64,000 bases of DNA from Altererythrobacter sp. C41 (GCF_016803135.1 NZ_JAEVFE010000001.1:62001-126000); one strand, 5' to 3'. Numbered from the stretch's first letter, positions 25,787-35,317 are shown. Program-made: numbers and translations. Notes: a model not told the origin generated them from the sequence alone.

Positions 25787-28700
25787 ATGAAAGTTGCGTG
25801 GTTGGGGCTGGTGCTTGCCCTGACGCTTGCCCCCTGTGCGTCCAGCGCGCCCGTGGCCGCCGAGCCGTCCCCGCCCGCCAGCCCGCCTTACCGGGACGTG
25901 AGCATCACCGTCTCCGAAGGCACCTGGATGAGCGTCGACGTCAGCCCGGACGGGAAGGCGATCGCCTTCGACCTCCTGAACGACATCTATGTCATGCCGG
26001 CGAGCGGCGGCCGGGCCGAGCTCGTTCATGGCGGCCCCGCCATGCAGCGCAGCCCCCGTTTCAGTCCCGATGGCACGCGCCTTCTGTATCTCAGCGACGA
26101 GGACGGGGCGGATAATATCTGGACCTCGCGCGTGGATGGGTCCGACGCCCGCCAGATCTCGCGCGAGACGACACTGGCCGTGACCGGTCCGGCCTGGAGC
26201 GTCGATGGCAAGAGCATCGCCGCCGCCCGGATGTTCGATAGCGCAGACAAGTTGCACGCATCCGAGCTTCGCCTCTACGACATCGCCACCGGCGACGACA
26301 CGCAGCTCGTCGCTGCGCCGGCCAACGGCGAGAACGTACACGAACCGACGTTCGGGCTAGACGGGCGCTGGCTTTACTATACCGAGAAGGTCTCCGCCCC
26401 GACGGCCTCGGTCGTCTATGTCGATGCCAACCACATCAACTACGCGGTCAAGCGGCGCGATCTTCGCACGGGGTCGGTAGAGGAACTGGTGAAGGGCTTC
26501 GGCAGCGCCACCACGCCCGTCATCTCGCCCGACGGTCGCAAGCTCGCCTTCCTGAGGCGTGTGAAGACGGACACCGTGCTCTTCCTCTACGATCTGGAAA
26601 CGCGCGAGCAGTGGCCGGTGTTCGCCGGTCTCGACCGCGACGATCAGGCGGATTTCCTTGGGCAGGGCATCTATTATCCGCAGTACGACTGGTTTCCCGA
26701 CAATCGGCACATCGCGATCTGGGCGGGCGGCAAGATACTTCGGCTCGACACCGAGACCGGCGAGACGGAAGAAATTCCCTTCACGGCGTCGGCCACTCAT
26801 CGCCTCACCGCGCCCCCGCGTGCGGCACAGGACCTTGCGCCTGAAGAATTCCGTGCCCGGATCATTCGCCAGCTCGCCTGGGCGCCCGGTGGCGATCGCC
26901 TGAGCTTCAATGCGCTCGGCAGGATCTGGAGCCAGGCCGCTAGCGGCGCGCCGGCCCGGCTCACGGCGGGGGATCTGCCCGAATTCGACCCCGCCTATTC
27001 GCCGGACGGCAAGCAGGTCGCGTTCGTCGACTGGAAGGATGATCGGGGCGGCACGCTCAAGGTGCGGGACGGCGGCGGAGAAGCGCGCACGCTCGTGGAA
27101 AGCGCGGGGATACTACGCGCTCCGGCATTCTCGCCTGACGGCAAGCGCATCCTCTACATCGTTGCGGAAGGCGACCGTTGCCTCGGCGGCCACCGGGCGC
27201 GCCCGGGCATCTACTGGACGGACGTTGGCGGCGGGCCGTCGCACTACGTCGGCCCGCCGGCCATAGAGGCGGCGTTCTCGCCCGACGGTTCGCGAATCTG
27301 GTTCACGATGGAAAGCTATGCCGGCCACGACCTGATCTCGCAGGTCGAAAGCCTGCGGCTCGACGGAAGCGATCATCGCGTCCATGCGCGTGCATCCCAT
27401 GCCGACGTGAACGAGTTGAAGGTCAGCCCCGACCTCAAGTGGATCGCCTTCCGCCACGAGCAGCAGTATTACCTCAAGCCGTTCGCCCCGGGCGCGGAAC
27501 CGGTTGAGATCACCCCCGAAGGGGCTAAGCCGCTCGGGCGCCTCGGGGGCTACGAACTGACCTGGGCACCGGATTCGAGCGCGGTGCTCTGGGCCCTAGG
27601 CCCGACCATCTATCGAAGCGCAGTCTCGGACGCCTCGCCCGTGGTCCACGCCGAGATCGAGCTGACGGCTGAAACGGACGTGCCGGGCGGCGCCCTGGCG
27701 TTCGTCAACGGGCGCATCATCACCATGCGCGGCGACGAGGTGATCGAGCGCGGCACAGTGGTCGTGCGCGGGAACCGGATCCAGGCCGTGGGGCCCGCCG
27801 GGTCGATTGAGGTGCCGGCCGACGCCAAGGTGATCGACATCAGCGGGAAGACCGTGATGCCGGGCCTAGTCGACATGCACGGCCATGTGGACAATTGCTA
27901 TTACAGCTCGTCAGGCCTCACGCCGCAGAAGCAGCCGACGCAGTATGCCGATTTGGCGTACGGGGTGACGACCAACTACGACCCCTACACTTCGGAACTC
28001 GCGACCTATGCCACGCGCGAGATGACGATTGCCGGGATGATGACCGGTCCGCGCGCGATCGATTCCGGAATGGTGGCCTATGGACGGACCGGAAAGGTCG
28101 ACAAGGTCTACATTCCGATCGAGAGCCAGGCCGATGCGGACGCGCTGATGGCGCGCAAGAAGGCGCTCGGCGGCACTATCGTCAAGAGCTATCGCCAGCC
28201 GATGCGCTGGCAGCGCCAGCAGATCCTCGCCGCCGGCCGCGACGCCGGGATCATGGTCGACATCGAGGGCGAGAGCCACTTCTACAACAACGTCACCATG
28301 GTCCTCGACGGTCATACGGACCTGCAGCACAACATGCCGCTGGAGAACATCTACGACGATGTCGTCCAGCTCATGGCGGCGTCGGACGTCGCGCATACGC
28401 CGACGCTGATCGTGCTGTTCGGGGAGCTGATGGGGGAGAACTATCTCTACCAGCATACCCGCGCCTGGGAGGACCCGAAGGCGCGCCGCTTCGTCCAGTT
28501 GACGACAAGCGGCTACAGCCCGCTCGGTGCCCCCTACGGCGCGCCGCCCCACGTGCGCGGGATGACCACCATTCACGCGACGGACGAGCTCTACGACATC
28601 GGCTTTCGCGCCGCGGCACGATCGATGAAAGCGCTCGATGACGCCGGCGTGGTGATCAACGCCGGATCGCATGGCCAGGTCACCGGCCTCGCGCTTCACT

Positions 28701-29032
28701 GGGAGATGTGGCTGCTTGCCGAAGGGGGGATGTCGAACCACCGAGTTCTGCGCACCGCCACGATCAACGGCGCCACGACTCTGGGGCTCGACGGTCAGAT
28801 CGGCACCATAGCGCCGGGCAAGCTGGCCGACCTGCTGGTGCTCGACCGCAATCCGCTCGAGGACATCCGCAATTCCAACAGCGTGCGATACACGCTCGCG
28901 AACGGCCGGCTCTACGATTCCGTCACGATGAACGAGATCGGCAACCACCCGCGCGAGCGCGAGCCGTTCTTCTGGGAAACGGGGCGGGACTTCAACGGAA
29001 TCGATTGGGAACCGGCGTGGGCGCATCAATGA
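25787..29032 (+). CDS. Exported PD40 (TolB-like) beta-propeller / amidohydrolase fusion, copy 2
   Basis: A 1081-residue paralogue of 6490-9765 with the same domain order. ATG 25787 is preferred (GGAGGGGA site, signal peptide MKVAWLGLVLALTLAPCASS with a possible lipobox-like cysteine); a GTG seven codons earlier is less likely. The propeller occupies about residues 40-600 (SPDGK, SPDGT, SPDGR repeats) and the amidohydrolase about 640-1060, with H698-G-H700 (VDMHGH), the KSYRQP lysine, EGESHFYNN, DLQHNMP and GSHGQ ligand motifs. It is followed 34 bases later by a POT peptide transporter. This supports the view that the enzyme releases small peptides or amides that are then imported. The substrate is not known. 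Confidence 0.85.
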   Translation: MKVAWLGLVLALTLAPCASSAPVAAEPSPPASPPYRDVSITVSEGTWMSVDVSPDGKAIAFDLLNDIYVMPASGGRAELVHGGPAMQRSPRFSPDGTRLLYLSDEDGADNIWTSRVDGSDARQISRETTLAVTGPAWSVDGKSIAAARMFDSADKLHASELRLYDIATGDDTQLVAAPANGENVHEPTFGLDGRWLYYTEKVSAPTASVVYVDANHINYAVKRRDLRTGSVEELVKGFGSATTPVISPDGRKLAFLRRVKTDTVLFLYDLETREQWPVFAGLDRDDQADFLGQGIYYPQYDWFPDNRHIAIWAGGKILRLDTETGETEEIPFTASATHRLTAPPRAAQDLAPEEFRARIIRQLAWAPGGDRLSFNALGRIWSQAASGAPARLTAGDLPEFDPAYSPDGKQVAFVDWKDDRGGTLKVRDGGGEARTLVESAGILRAPAFSPDGKRILYIVAEGDRCLGGHRARPGIYWTDVGGGPSHYVGPPAIEAAFSPDGSRIWFTMESYAGHDLISQVESLRLDGSDHRVHARASHADVNELKVSPDLKWIAFRHEQQYYLKPFAPGAEPVEITPEGAKPLGRLGGYELTWAPDSSAVLWALGPTIYRSAVSDASPVVHAEIELTAETDVPGGALAFVNGRIITMRGDEVIERGTVVVRGNRIQAVGPAGSIEVPADAKVIDISGKTVMPGLVDMHGHVDNCYYSSSGLTPQKQPTQYADLAYGVTTNYDPYTSELATYATREMTIAGMMTGPRAIDSGMVAYGRTGKVDKVYIPIESQADADALMARKKALGGTIVKSYRQPMRWQRQQILAAGRDAGIMVDIEGESHFYNNVTMVLDGHTDLQHNMPLENIYDDVVQLMAASDVAHTPTLIVLFGELMGENYLYQHTRAWEDPKARRFVQLTTSGYSPLGAPYGAPPHVRGMTTIHATDELYDIGFRAAARSMKALDDAGVVINAGSHGQVTGLALHWEMWLLAEGGMSNHRVLRTATINGATTLGLDGQIGTIAPGKLADLLVLDRNPLEDIRNSNSVRYTLANGRLYDSVTMNEIGNHPREREPFFWETGRDFNGIDWEPAWAHQ

Positions 29033-29066
29033 CGATGGCGCTCACCGGGCCGGCGGGAGATCAAGG

Positions 29067-30482
29067 GTGCAGGCAGCAGACGGCGTAACCACGCAGACGA
29101 TCGCGCATTTGAACGAAGGTGGAGAGAAGGCAGCGCCGGCGGACAAGATGTTTCTGGGGCACCCGCGCGGGCTCGCCTTCATCGTCTTCACCGAGGCATG
29201 GGAGCGCTTCTCGTTCTACGGGATGCAGGCGCTGCTCGTCCTCTACATGGCGACTTACCTGTTCCAGCCGGAGAACATCGGCGGCGTAGCGGGCTTCGCG
29301 GGGTTCAGGACGGGTGTCGAGGTGGTGTTCGGACCGCTCAGCATCCAGGCGCTCGCGACGCAGGTATTCGGCCTGTACGTCGGGCTGATCTATTTCATGC
29401 CGGTGCTCGGCGGCCTGCTGGGCGACCGCTGGATCGGCCGGCGCCGCGCGGTCCTGCTCGGCGGTGCCCTGATGGCGGTCGGACACTTCCTGATGGCGTT
29501 CGAGAGCCTGTTTCTTCCGGCGCTGTCGGCACTGATCCTCGGGGCGGGGCTGCTGAAGGGGAACCTCGCGGCCCAGGTGGGCGATCTCTATTCGAAGGAC
29601 GACCCGCGGCGCGATACCGCGTTCTCGCTCTACGTCCTGGCGATCAACATCGGCGCGTTCGTGGCGCCGCTCGTGTGCGGCACGCTGGGCGAACTCTACG
29701 GCTGGCACTACGGTTTCGGCGCGGCCGGCATCGGCATGCTGGTCGGGATCGTCATCTACGTGCGCGGTGCGCGATGGCTTCCCCCGGAAAGGATTGGGAC
29801 GAGCGCGAGCGAGCGGCCGCGGCTCGCACCGGGCGACTGGCGTATCATCGCCGCGATCCTGATAATGCTCGCGATCACCGCGCTGTTCTGGACGGCGCAG
29901 AGCCAGGTCTGGAACACATATCCTCTCTGGATCCGCGCGCGGGTCGATCGCGAGATCCTGGGGCTGACGGTGCCCGTCACCTGGTTCCAGTCGCTGGATT
30001 CTCTGGCCGTGCTGGTCTTCGCGCCGGCCGTACTATGGTTCTGGCGCTTTCAGGCGCGGCGCTCCGGGGAACCGGGCGATCTGCCGAAGATCGCGATCGG
30101 CTGCCTCGTTTTCGCTGCGGCCATGATCTGGCTGTCCGTCGGCGAGCTGCTTTCCCGCGGGAGCACCGTGGCGCTCGTTTGGCCGGTGGTCTTCCACTTC
30201 ATCTGTGCCTGGTCGTTCCTCTATGTCGGGCCGATCGCCCTCGCGCTCACGTCGCGGGCGGCACCGCCTGCCGTGAACGCGATGATGGTAGGCTCCTACT
30301 ACCTCGCGATCTTCGCCGGCGGCATCGCCAGCGGCTGGCTGGGCAGGTTCTACGAGACGGTTTCGCCTTCGGCCTTCTGGCTGGTACACGCGGCCGTCGT
30401 CGGCGTCGGCGCGTTGCTGCTCTTCGTCTTCAAGACGCGGCTGCTGCAGGCGATGAAGCTGAATCCCCGCGCGCCGGGCTGA
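29067..30482 (+). CDS. POT/PTR-family proton-dependent peptide transporter
   Basis: A 471-residue major-facilitator protein beginning at GTG (GGGAGA upstream). It has about 12 to 14 hydrophobic helices. The proton-coupling EXXER motif of peptide transporters is present as EAWERFSFYGM, followed by VLYM, GLLGDRWIGRRRAVLLGG, the GNLAAQVGDLY segment and INIGAFVAP. Family members import di- and tripeptides. It follows the second amidohydrolase by 34 bases and is probably in its operon. A GC-rich hairpin lies just after its stop. Confidence 0.9.
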   Translation: MQAADGVTTQTIAHLNEGGEKAAPADKMFLGHPRGLAFIVFTEAWERFSFYGMQALLVLYMATYLFQPENIGGVAGFAGFRTGVEVVFGPLSIQALATQVFGLYVGLIYFMPVLGGLLGDRWIGRRRAVLLGGALMAVGHFLMAFESLFLPALSALILGAGLLKGNLAAQVGDLYSKDDPRRDTAFSLYVLAINIGAFVAPLVCGTLGELYGWHYGFGAAGIGMLVGIVIYVRGARWLPPERIGTSASERPRLAPGDWRIIAAILIMLAITALFWTAQSQVWNTYPLWIRARVDREILGLTVPVTWFQSLDSLAVLVFAPAVLWFWRFQARRSGEPGDLPKIAIGCLVFAAAMIWLSVGELLSRGSTVALVWPVVFHFICAWSFLYVGPIALALTSRAAPPAVNAMMVGSYYLAIFAGGIASGWLGRFYETVSPSAFWLVHAAVVGVGALLLFVFKTRLLQAMKLNPRAPG

Positions 30483-30502
30483 GCTGACCGGAGTGAAGCG
30501 TA

Positions 30503-30521
30503 GCCCCGCCGTGTGCGGGGC
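30503..30521 (+). terminator. GC-rich hairpin after the peptide transporter
   Basis: GCCCCGC - CGTGT - GCGGGGC, a perfect seven-base stem 20 bases after the transporter stop. No T-run follows, so it may be a weak or factor-assisted terminator. Confidence 0.35.
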
Positions 30522-30633
30522 GTACGTTATGCAGCCAGAAATGGGCATGCGACTATGTCGCGGCCTCTGGATGCATCGAGAGTCGAGCCTCCCACCTCTT
30601 CCAGGCGTTCTGCCGCCGACTGGATCTACGGAC

Positions 30634-30666
30634 AAAAAAGGGGCCGGAACCCCAAGGTTCCGGCCC
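30634..30666 (-). terminator. Intrinsic terminator of the TonB receptor gene
   Basis: An 11-base perfect stem (GGGCCGGAACC at 30641-30651 with GGTTCCGGCCC at 30656-30666, loop CCAA). Read on the minus strand it is followed by a run of six T, 25 bases after the receptor stop. It is a clear rho-independent terminator for the minus-strand gene. Confidence 0.88.
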
Positions 30667-30690
30667 ACGATGCGAGTTTGTCGGAGGGAG

Positions 30691-32817
30691 TTAGAAGGAG
30701 TAGCCGACCTCGACCCCGATTACCCGCGGGCGGGTGCGGTTGGAGTTGGCCCATCCCTGGTAGGGATCGATCGCCTTGTTCTCGTTGGTGATGTTCTCCG
30801 CGAACAGCTCCACGTCGAACCCGTGCACCGTCCCGCCGAAGCGGGCGTTGAGCAGGCCGATGCTGTCGGACCGCTGGGGCAGGGCACTGGGCAGGAAGCT
30901 CGACCGGTCGATGTAGGTCACGGCATCGCGATAGTTGTAGTCGATGCGGACGAAGCCCGGCACCGAAGCCGCCCAGTCGAAGTCGTAGTTGGCGCCCAGC
31001 GTGAAGCTCATCTCCGGCGTATAATCGGTCGGGTCGCCTGGAATATTGACCTGGTCGGCCGCATCGGTCGCGACGATCTCGCTGTCGATGTAGGCACCCG
31101 TCGCCGACAGGGTGAGCCCGGCAACCGGCCGTGTCGCCAGCCCCAGTTCCAGCCCCTTGACCTCGACCTTGCCGATATTGCTCGATTCACCGAGGAACGC
31201 GCCGTTCACTTCGGTCAGACGGCGGCGGATCATGTCCTTGTATTCGGTGTAGAACGCCGCAAGCTCGAACTGGAGCCGCCCATCGAGAGCCGCACCCTTG
31301 GTGCCGATTTCGTAAGTGTAGATCTTTTCGGGATCGTAGGGATCGAACGGTTCGGAGTTGAACCCGCCGCTGCGGAACCCCTTGGCGAAGCTTGCATAGA
31401 AGTTCGCCTGGTCCGCGTAGCGGTAGCTCAGATAGACCCGTGGATCGATCGAGTCGAACGTCGCTTCGAGCGTGGTGCCGGTATCGGGCACGTACGTGAT
31501 GAGGCTCGTCTGTTCATCGCGGAAATAGCGGATGCCGGCGCCGATCGTCAGGCGGTCGGTGATGTCGTAGCCGCCGTCGGCGAAGACCGAGATCGTCTCG
31601 GAGCTCGAGGCATTGAGATAGTACAGATCATCGATGAATATCCCGCCGCCCGAATAGAGGTCGCCGTTCGCCGCGTAGGCGTACTCGTAATCGGCACGCA
31701 TGGTCCGGTCGCCCTTCGTATAGAAGGCCCCGAGGGTCCACTGGAACGGCCCCTCGCCGGACGAAAGCCGCAGCTCCTGGCTGAACTGGTCCGCATCGAT
31801 CCAGCGGTCGTCGTTCCCTTCGACGATCCCGTAGGAATAGTTGCCCGGCCGGGGAATGTAGGTGAACGGGTACTGATGATCGTGCTCCACGTAAGTGGTC
31901 GCACTGACGAGCTCCGCGAAGCCCAGATCGTAGCGCAGCTCGAGATTGTAGAGGGTGAAGTCGAATTCCTTCGGGATCATCACCTTGCTGCGGTCTGGGC
32001 CAATGTCCACGGTCCGGTCGGGTTCTTCGAAACCGAGACCCAGGAACGTGTCCGCCCGGTGGATCTGCACCATGCCGGTCGCTTCGAACGCTTCGCTCGG
32101 CGACCAGCGGAGCTTGGCGCGGAGATTGAAGAGCTCGGTGCCGTTGCCGTCCTTGATCCCGGCTTCCGGCTGGTCGATCCAGCCGCCGCCGGATTCGTAT
32201 TTGCCGGCGACCCGCAGCGCGAGTTCGTCGCGGATCAGGGGCAGATTGATCACGCCGGTGACCCCGCCGCCCATCTCGCCGTGTGCAACGCTGTAGATCT
32301 TGCCCTCGGCGCGGCCTTCCACCTGCGTCGGATCGGGATCATTGGTGATGTAGCGGATGGTGCCGCCGGCCGAGCCCTGTCCGTAGAGAGTGCCCTGCGG
32401 CCCCTTCAGGACTTCCACGCGCTCGAGATCGAGAGGTATGGGGCTGAGCTGATCGTAGCCGCTAAGGGACAGCGGTGCTTCGTCGAGATACTGGGTGACG
32501 AGCGCACCCGATCCCGACTGGTTGGCCAGCCCGCGCAGGAAGATCGTGTAGCTGCCGGGGCCATCCTCGCGCATGGTGAGGCCGGGGACCGCGAAGGACA
32601 GGTCCTGGACATCCTCGATCCCGCGGTCGCTGAGCTCCTCGCCCCCGACCACGGAAATGGCCATCGGCACCTCGATCAGGGTCTGCTCGCGTTTCTGCGC
32701 GGTGACGATGATCTCGTTCAACGCGTCCGGATTGTCCTCCGACTGGGCGAACGCTGGGGCTGCTTGCGCGAGCGCGAGGACCGACGCCGTGCAGATGAAC
32801 CCGTATTTTCCTCTCAT
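30691..32817 (-). CDS. TonB-dependent outer-membrane receptor
   Basis: A 708-residue receptor. ATG 32817 follows GGGGGAG; a GTG four codons upstream is possible. Signal peptide to APAFAQ. A TonB-box-like EIIVTAQKREQTL follows, then the plug domain (about residues 45-160: VPMAISVVGGEEL, VEVLKGPQGTLYGQGSAGGTIRYIT). The 22-strand barrel ends in VIGVEVGYSF, with the ELFAENITNENKA segment of this family. It resembles the large sphingomonad receptor family for terpenoid, steroid or xenobiotic substrates rather than classical siderophore receptors, but the ligand cannot be told. It ends in its own terminator and is divergent from a GNAT gene. Confidence 0.92.
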   Translation of the reverse strand: MRGKYGFICTASVLALAQAAPAFAQSEDNPDALNEIIVTAQKREQTLIEVPMAISVVGGEELSDRGIEDVQDLSFAVPGLTMREDGPGSYTIFLRGLANQSGSGALVTQYLDEAPLSLSGYDQLSPIPLDLERVEVLKGPQGTLYGQGSAGGTIRYITNDPDPTQVEGRAEGKIYSVAHGEMGGGVTGVINLPLIRDELALRVAGKYESGGGWIDQPEAGIKDGNGTELFNLRAKLRWSPSEAFEATGMVQIHRADTFLGLGFEEPDRTVDIGPDRSKVMIPKEFDFTLYNLELRYDLGFAELVSATTYVEHDHQYPFTYIPRPGNYSYGIVEGNDDRWIDADQFSQELRLSSGEGPFQWTLGAFYTKGDRTMRADYEYAYAANGDLYSGGGIFIDDLYYLNASSSETISVFADGGYDITDRLTIGAGIRYFRDEQTSLITYVPDTGTTLEATFDSIDPRVYLSYRYADQANFYASFAKGFRSGGFNSEPFDPYDPEKIYTYEIGTKGAALDGRLQFELAAFYTEYKDMIRRRLTEVNGAFLGESSNIGKVEVKGLELGLATRPVAGLTLSATGAYIDSEIVATDAADQVNIPGDPTDYTPEMSFTLGANYDFDWAASVPGFVRIDYNYRDAVTYIDRSSFLPSALPQRSDSIGLLNARFGGTVHGFDVELFAENITNENKAIDPYQGWANSNRTRPRVIGVEVGYSF

Positions 32818-32880
32818 AAACTCCCCCACTCGGATTGCGTCATTTTTTGCGAGGATATGACAGGGACGAGAGTGTTGCAG

Positions 32881-32895
32881 ATGCTAAAATAGCAT
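32881..32895. promoter_or_regulatory. Palindrome in the TonB receptor / GNAT divergent promoter region
   Basis: ATGCTA-AAA-TAGCAT, a perfect inverted repeat about 64 bases before the receptor start and about 98 bases before the GNAT start. The spacing suits an operator for a dimeric regulator; the protein is unknown. Confidence 0.35.
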
Positions 32896-32992
32896 AGGGC
32901 GGTGCTCGGTCTGCACCAGGTGGGCAATCTCGCGTCGTTGATTAGGATCGCATGGATCGGCGCGACGAACGCCGGTTCGGTGGACGGAAGAC

Positions 32993-33502
32993 ATGACTGA
33001 CGAACTTGAGCAAGCGCGCTGGCGAACCATGACGGTGAAAGACCTGCCCGCCGTGGTCCGGATCGCGGCGTGCGTTCATCCCGATTATCCGGAAGAGGAA
33101 CCCGTGTTCGCGGAACGGCTGACGCTGTTTCCCGAAGGATGCCGCTTGCTCGTGGATGACGGCGAGGCGCTGGGCTACCTCATCTCCCACCCCTGGACGC
33201 GGAAGGCGCCGCCCGCGCTCGACACACGGCTGGGCGAACTGCCCGGGTGTGCGGACACCTACTACATACACGATCTCGCACTGATGCCGCGCGGTCGAGG
33301 AAAGGGTCTGGCGATCGAGGCGGTGGCCTCGGCGGTGACGATCGCGAGGATGCGCGGATTTGCGACCCTCTCGCTGGTGGCGGTCGGAAACTCTGCCGAA
33401 TTCTGGCAGGCGCAGGGCTTCGCCGTGGTCCACGATGCAGATGTCGAGCGCTCGCTGGCAAGCTACGGTGGCGCAGCACACTACATGGAGCGTGCGATCT
33501 GA
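32993..33502 (+). CDS. GNAT family N-acetyltransferase
   Basis: A 169-residue acetyltransferase with a GGAAG ribosome site. RTMTVKDLPAVVRIAACVHPDYPEE is the usual N-terminal strand-helix. YYIHDLALMPRGRGKGLAIEAV holds the acetyl-CoA pyrophosphate loop R-G-x-G-x-G/A (RGRGKGL), and NSAEFWQAQGFAVV is the motif B helix. Typical targets are small amines or protein N-termini; nothing specific can be said. It is convergent with the P1-family peptidase (15 bases between stops). Confidence 0.88.
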   Translation: MTDELEQARWRTMTVKDLPAVVRIAACVHPDYPEEEPVFAERLTLFPEGCRLLVDDGEALGYLISHPWTRKAPPALDTRLGELPGCADTYYIHDLALMPRGRGKGLAIEAVASAVTIARMRGFATLSLVAVGNSAEFWQAQGFAVVHDADVERSLASYGGAAHYMERAI

Positions 33503-33517
33503 GCCGGTCGGCGATCC

Positions 33518-34912
33518 TCAGCGACGCGTGCCGACTTGCTGCCAGCGTCCGGGATTGATGATCGCCTCGTCCCCTTCGAAGCGAATGCTGAAGGGATAGC
33601 GGCCCGGTATCACGAACCGGTTCGGCCCCGACGGCAGGAGCTCGACCGGCTCGCCCTTGCGAATGGCGAACACATCGCGCTCGCCGGTCGCCTGTCCGAA
33701 GAGACGGCCGCCTTCGGCGGTTACGTCCAGCGATGCGAGCGGGCTGAAACGGTAGCTGCCGACGAAATCCTGCAGATCGGAAGCCTTGTCTGGAGACTGT
33801 AGCGGCGGGGGAGCCGAGGGTTGTTCGGGAACGCTGCTCAGAATGGCATCCCACATGAGTTCCGATGCGACCGTGCCGATCTCGGCCGTGACGAGGCCGT
33901 CACCGGGACCCGCATCGACTTCTCCCGTCGAGACTGCATAGAGTACGTCGCCGTCGAGTTCGGTCGCGAACGGCTGGATGCCGCGCGCCATCGAGGTGTG
34001 CACCTGGACGGCGAGGCGCTTGAGTTCCGCACTCGACATCGACCGATTGGTGACCACCAGGCTGATGGTGGTGTTCTTGCGCTCGGGCCCTCCGACACGC
34101 TCGCCGTCCCAGTCGGGCCCGAGGCTTGCGGGGGAGGCGTTCAGCAACTCGTGCGCGGCCAGATCCTCGGGCCAGTTGGCACCGGCGTGACATGCTACCA
34201 CCTTGCCTTCGCGGTCCGTTACGACACCCAGCGCGTTGACGACGGTGAAGACGGCGATCTTGACGTCGCCGATCTGCCGGAACGCGGCACCCTGGCCGGA
34301 CCGGGCATTGCATCCGAACAGACCGCCCGTCATGGCCGAGCGGCCGGCGCCGTAAGGGCCGACCGGAAAGATCCCCGGCCGGGCTGCGCGGTAGGCGGCC
34401 TGTGCCAGGCGCTTGTCCGGATAGATCTCGTTCAGCCGGCGCCCGCCGAAGTCGTAGATGATGGAGCCGACGGCGAGACCGACGTTGTTCCAGTGGCCGC
34501 CGCGATATCCGTCGTCCTTCATCGCGGTGTTGACGGCGGTGACCGCCTCGAGCCCGTACCAGGACCCTCCGGCGAGGACGACCGCGTCGAGTTCGGGCTG
34601 GACATAGCCGAGGTCCAGATAAGGCGCGTTGACCGTCCCCGGACCGCCCCCGCGCACGTCCACCGCGCCGTGCACCTTGCGGCCGAAACGGATGACGGTG
34701 ACGCCGGTGGGCCCGGCTTCATACTGCCCCGTGCCGATGGAGAGCATGGGCCAGTCGAACTCGAGCGCATCGGGATCGTCGATACCCTCGTTGAGCGTCA
34801 TGACCAGCTCGTCCTGAATGCCTGGCGTACCTTGATCCTGCGCGATCCCGGGGACCGTCATTGCGGTAGCGAGAAGCCCCAAGGCCAGTACGGGCGTCCT
34901 GAAGGTCATCAC
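33518..34912 (-). CDS. Exported P1-family Ntn-hydrolase (DmpA/BapA/NylC-like) with a C-terminal extension
   Basis: A 464-residue protein with a signal peptide (MMTFRTPVLALGLLATAMTVPGIAQ). The core (about residues 45-360) matches P1 peptidases: GVTVIRFGRKVHGAVDVRGGGPGT, LAGGSWYGLEAVTAVN, IIYDFGGRR, NALGVV, and KNTTISLVVTNRS, where the Asn-Thr bond is the expected autocleavage site giving an N-terminal Thr nucleophile. The family includes beta-aminopeptidases, DmpA-type aminopeptidases and the nylon-oligomer hydrolase NylC. About 90 extra C-terminal residues (DLQDFVGSYRFSPLASLDVT...) resemble the small beta-barrel found at the end of some beta-lactamase-like hydrolases. The substrate is probably an amide or peptide with an unusual amino acid. 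Confidence 0.85.
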   Translation of the reverse strand: MMTFRTPVLALGLLATAMTVPGIAQDQGTPGIQDELVMTLNEGIDDPDALEFDWPMLSIGTGQYEAGPTGVTVIRFGRKVHGAVDVRGGGPGTVNAPYLDLGYVQPELDAVVLAGGSWYGLEAVTAVNTAMKDDGYRGGHWNNVGLAVGSIIYDFGGRRLNEIYPDKRLAQAAYRAARPGIFPVGPYGAGRSAMTGGLFGCNARSGQGAAFRQIGDVKIAVFTVVNALGVVTDREGKVVACHAGANWPEDLAAHELLNASPASLGPDWDGERVGGPERKNTTISLVVTNRSMSSAELKRLAVQVHTSMARGIQPFATELDGDVLYAVSTGEVDAGPGDGLVTAEIGTVASELMWDAILSSVPEQPSAPPPLQSPDKASDLQDFVGSYRFSPLASLDVTAEGGRLFGQATGERDVFAIRKGEPVELLPSGPNRFVIPGRYPFSIRFEGDEAIINPGRWQQVGTRR

Positions 34913-34966
34913 GTATCCCCTTGTTTCAATCTGTCGTCGCGGGCGCGATCCTGCGCGGCTCGTCGC

Positions 34967-35317
34967 TCACGGCGCCTCGTCCGTGATCTGGAAGAACCGG
35001 CAATATTCGCCGATCTTGCCTTGGTCGTCGGCCTTGATGACCACGGGGCGGCCGTGTTCGAACGCTGCCTTGGCCAGCAGAAGGAGCGCCGTATCACTGG
35101 CCCGCGCGAGCAGGCCCGGCATCTTGCGGCAGGTTTCCGGAAGCCATTCGCGATCCGCGACCCCGATGTAGATCACATCACTGTAGTGCGGGTAATCGAG
35201 ATCCTCCGCCACGGCGCCGATCTGGACGATCCGCGTGCTGGTCCAATATTGCTCCGCCTGAGCCGGTGCCGCCAGCAGCAGGCCCAGCAGACCGAACGAA
35301 GCGCAAGCGCGGATCAC
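34967..35317 (-). CDS. Small exported protein of unknown function
   Basis: A 116-residue protein starting at GTG, overlapping the beta-helix gene stop by four bases (GTGA), with GGGGGAA upstream. Signal peptide about 1-21 (RACASFGLLGLLLAAPAQA). The mature part is about 95 residues with two cysteines (ETCRKM and EYCRFF), probably a disulfide, and an alternating strand/helix pattern (EQYWTSTRIVQIGAV, VIYIGVAD, PVVIKADD). I do not recognise the family. It is the last of three tightly coupled secreted-protein genes, so it probably works with the beta-helix protein and the YncE-like lipoprotein. Confidence 0.65.
   Translation of the reverse strand: MIRACASFGLLGLLLAAPAQAEQYWTSTRIVQIGAVAEDLDYPHYSDVIYIGVADREWLPETCRKMPGLLARASDTALLLLAKAAFEHGRPVVIKADDQGKIGEYCRFFQITDEAP

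Noticed and set aside
30493-32892. A long plus-strand frame opposite the TonB receptor
   Set aside because: Runs through the receptor's terminator and shows no family motifs; the receptor on the other strand is certain.
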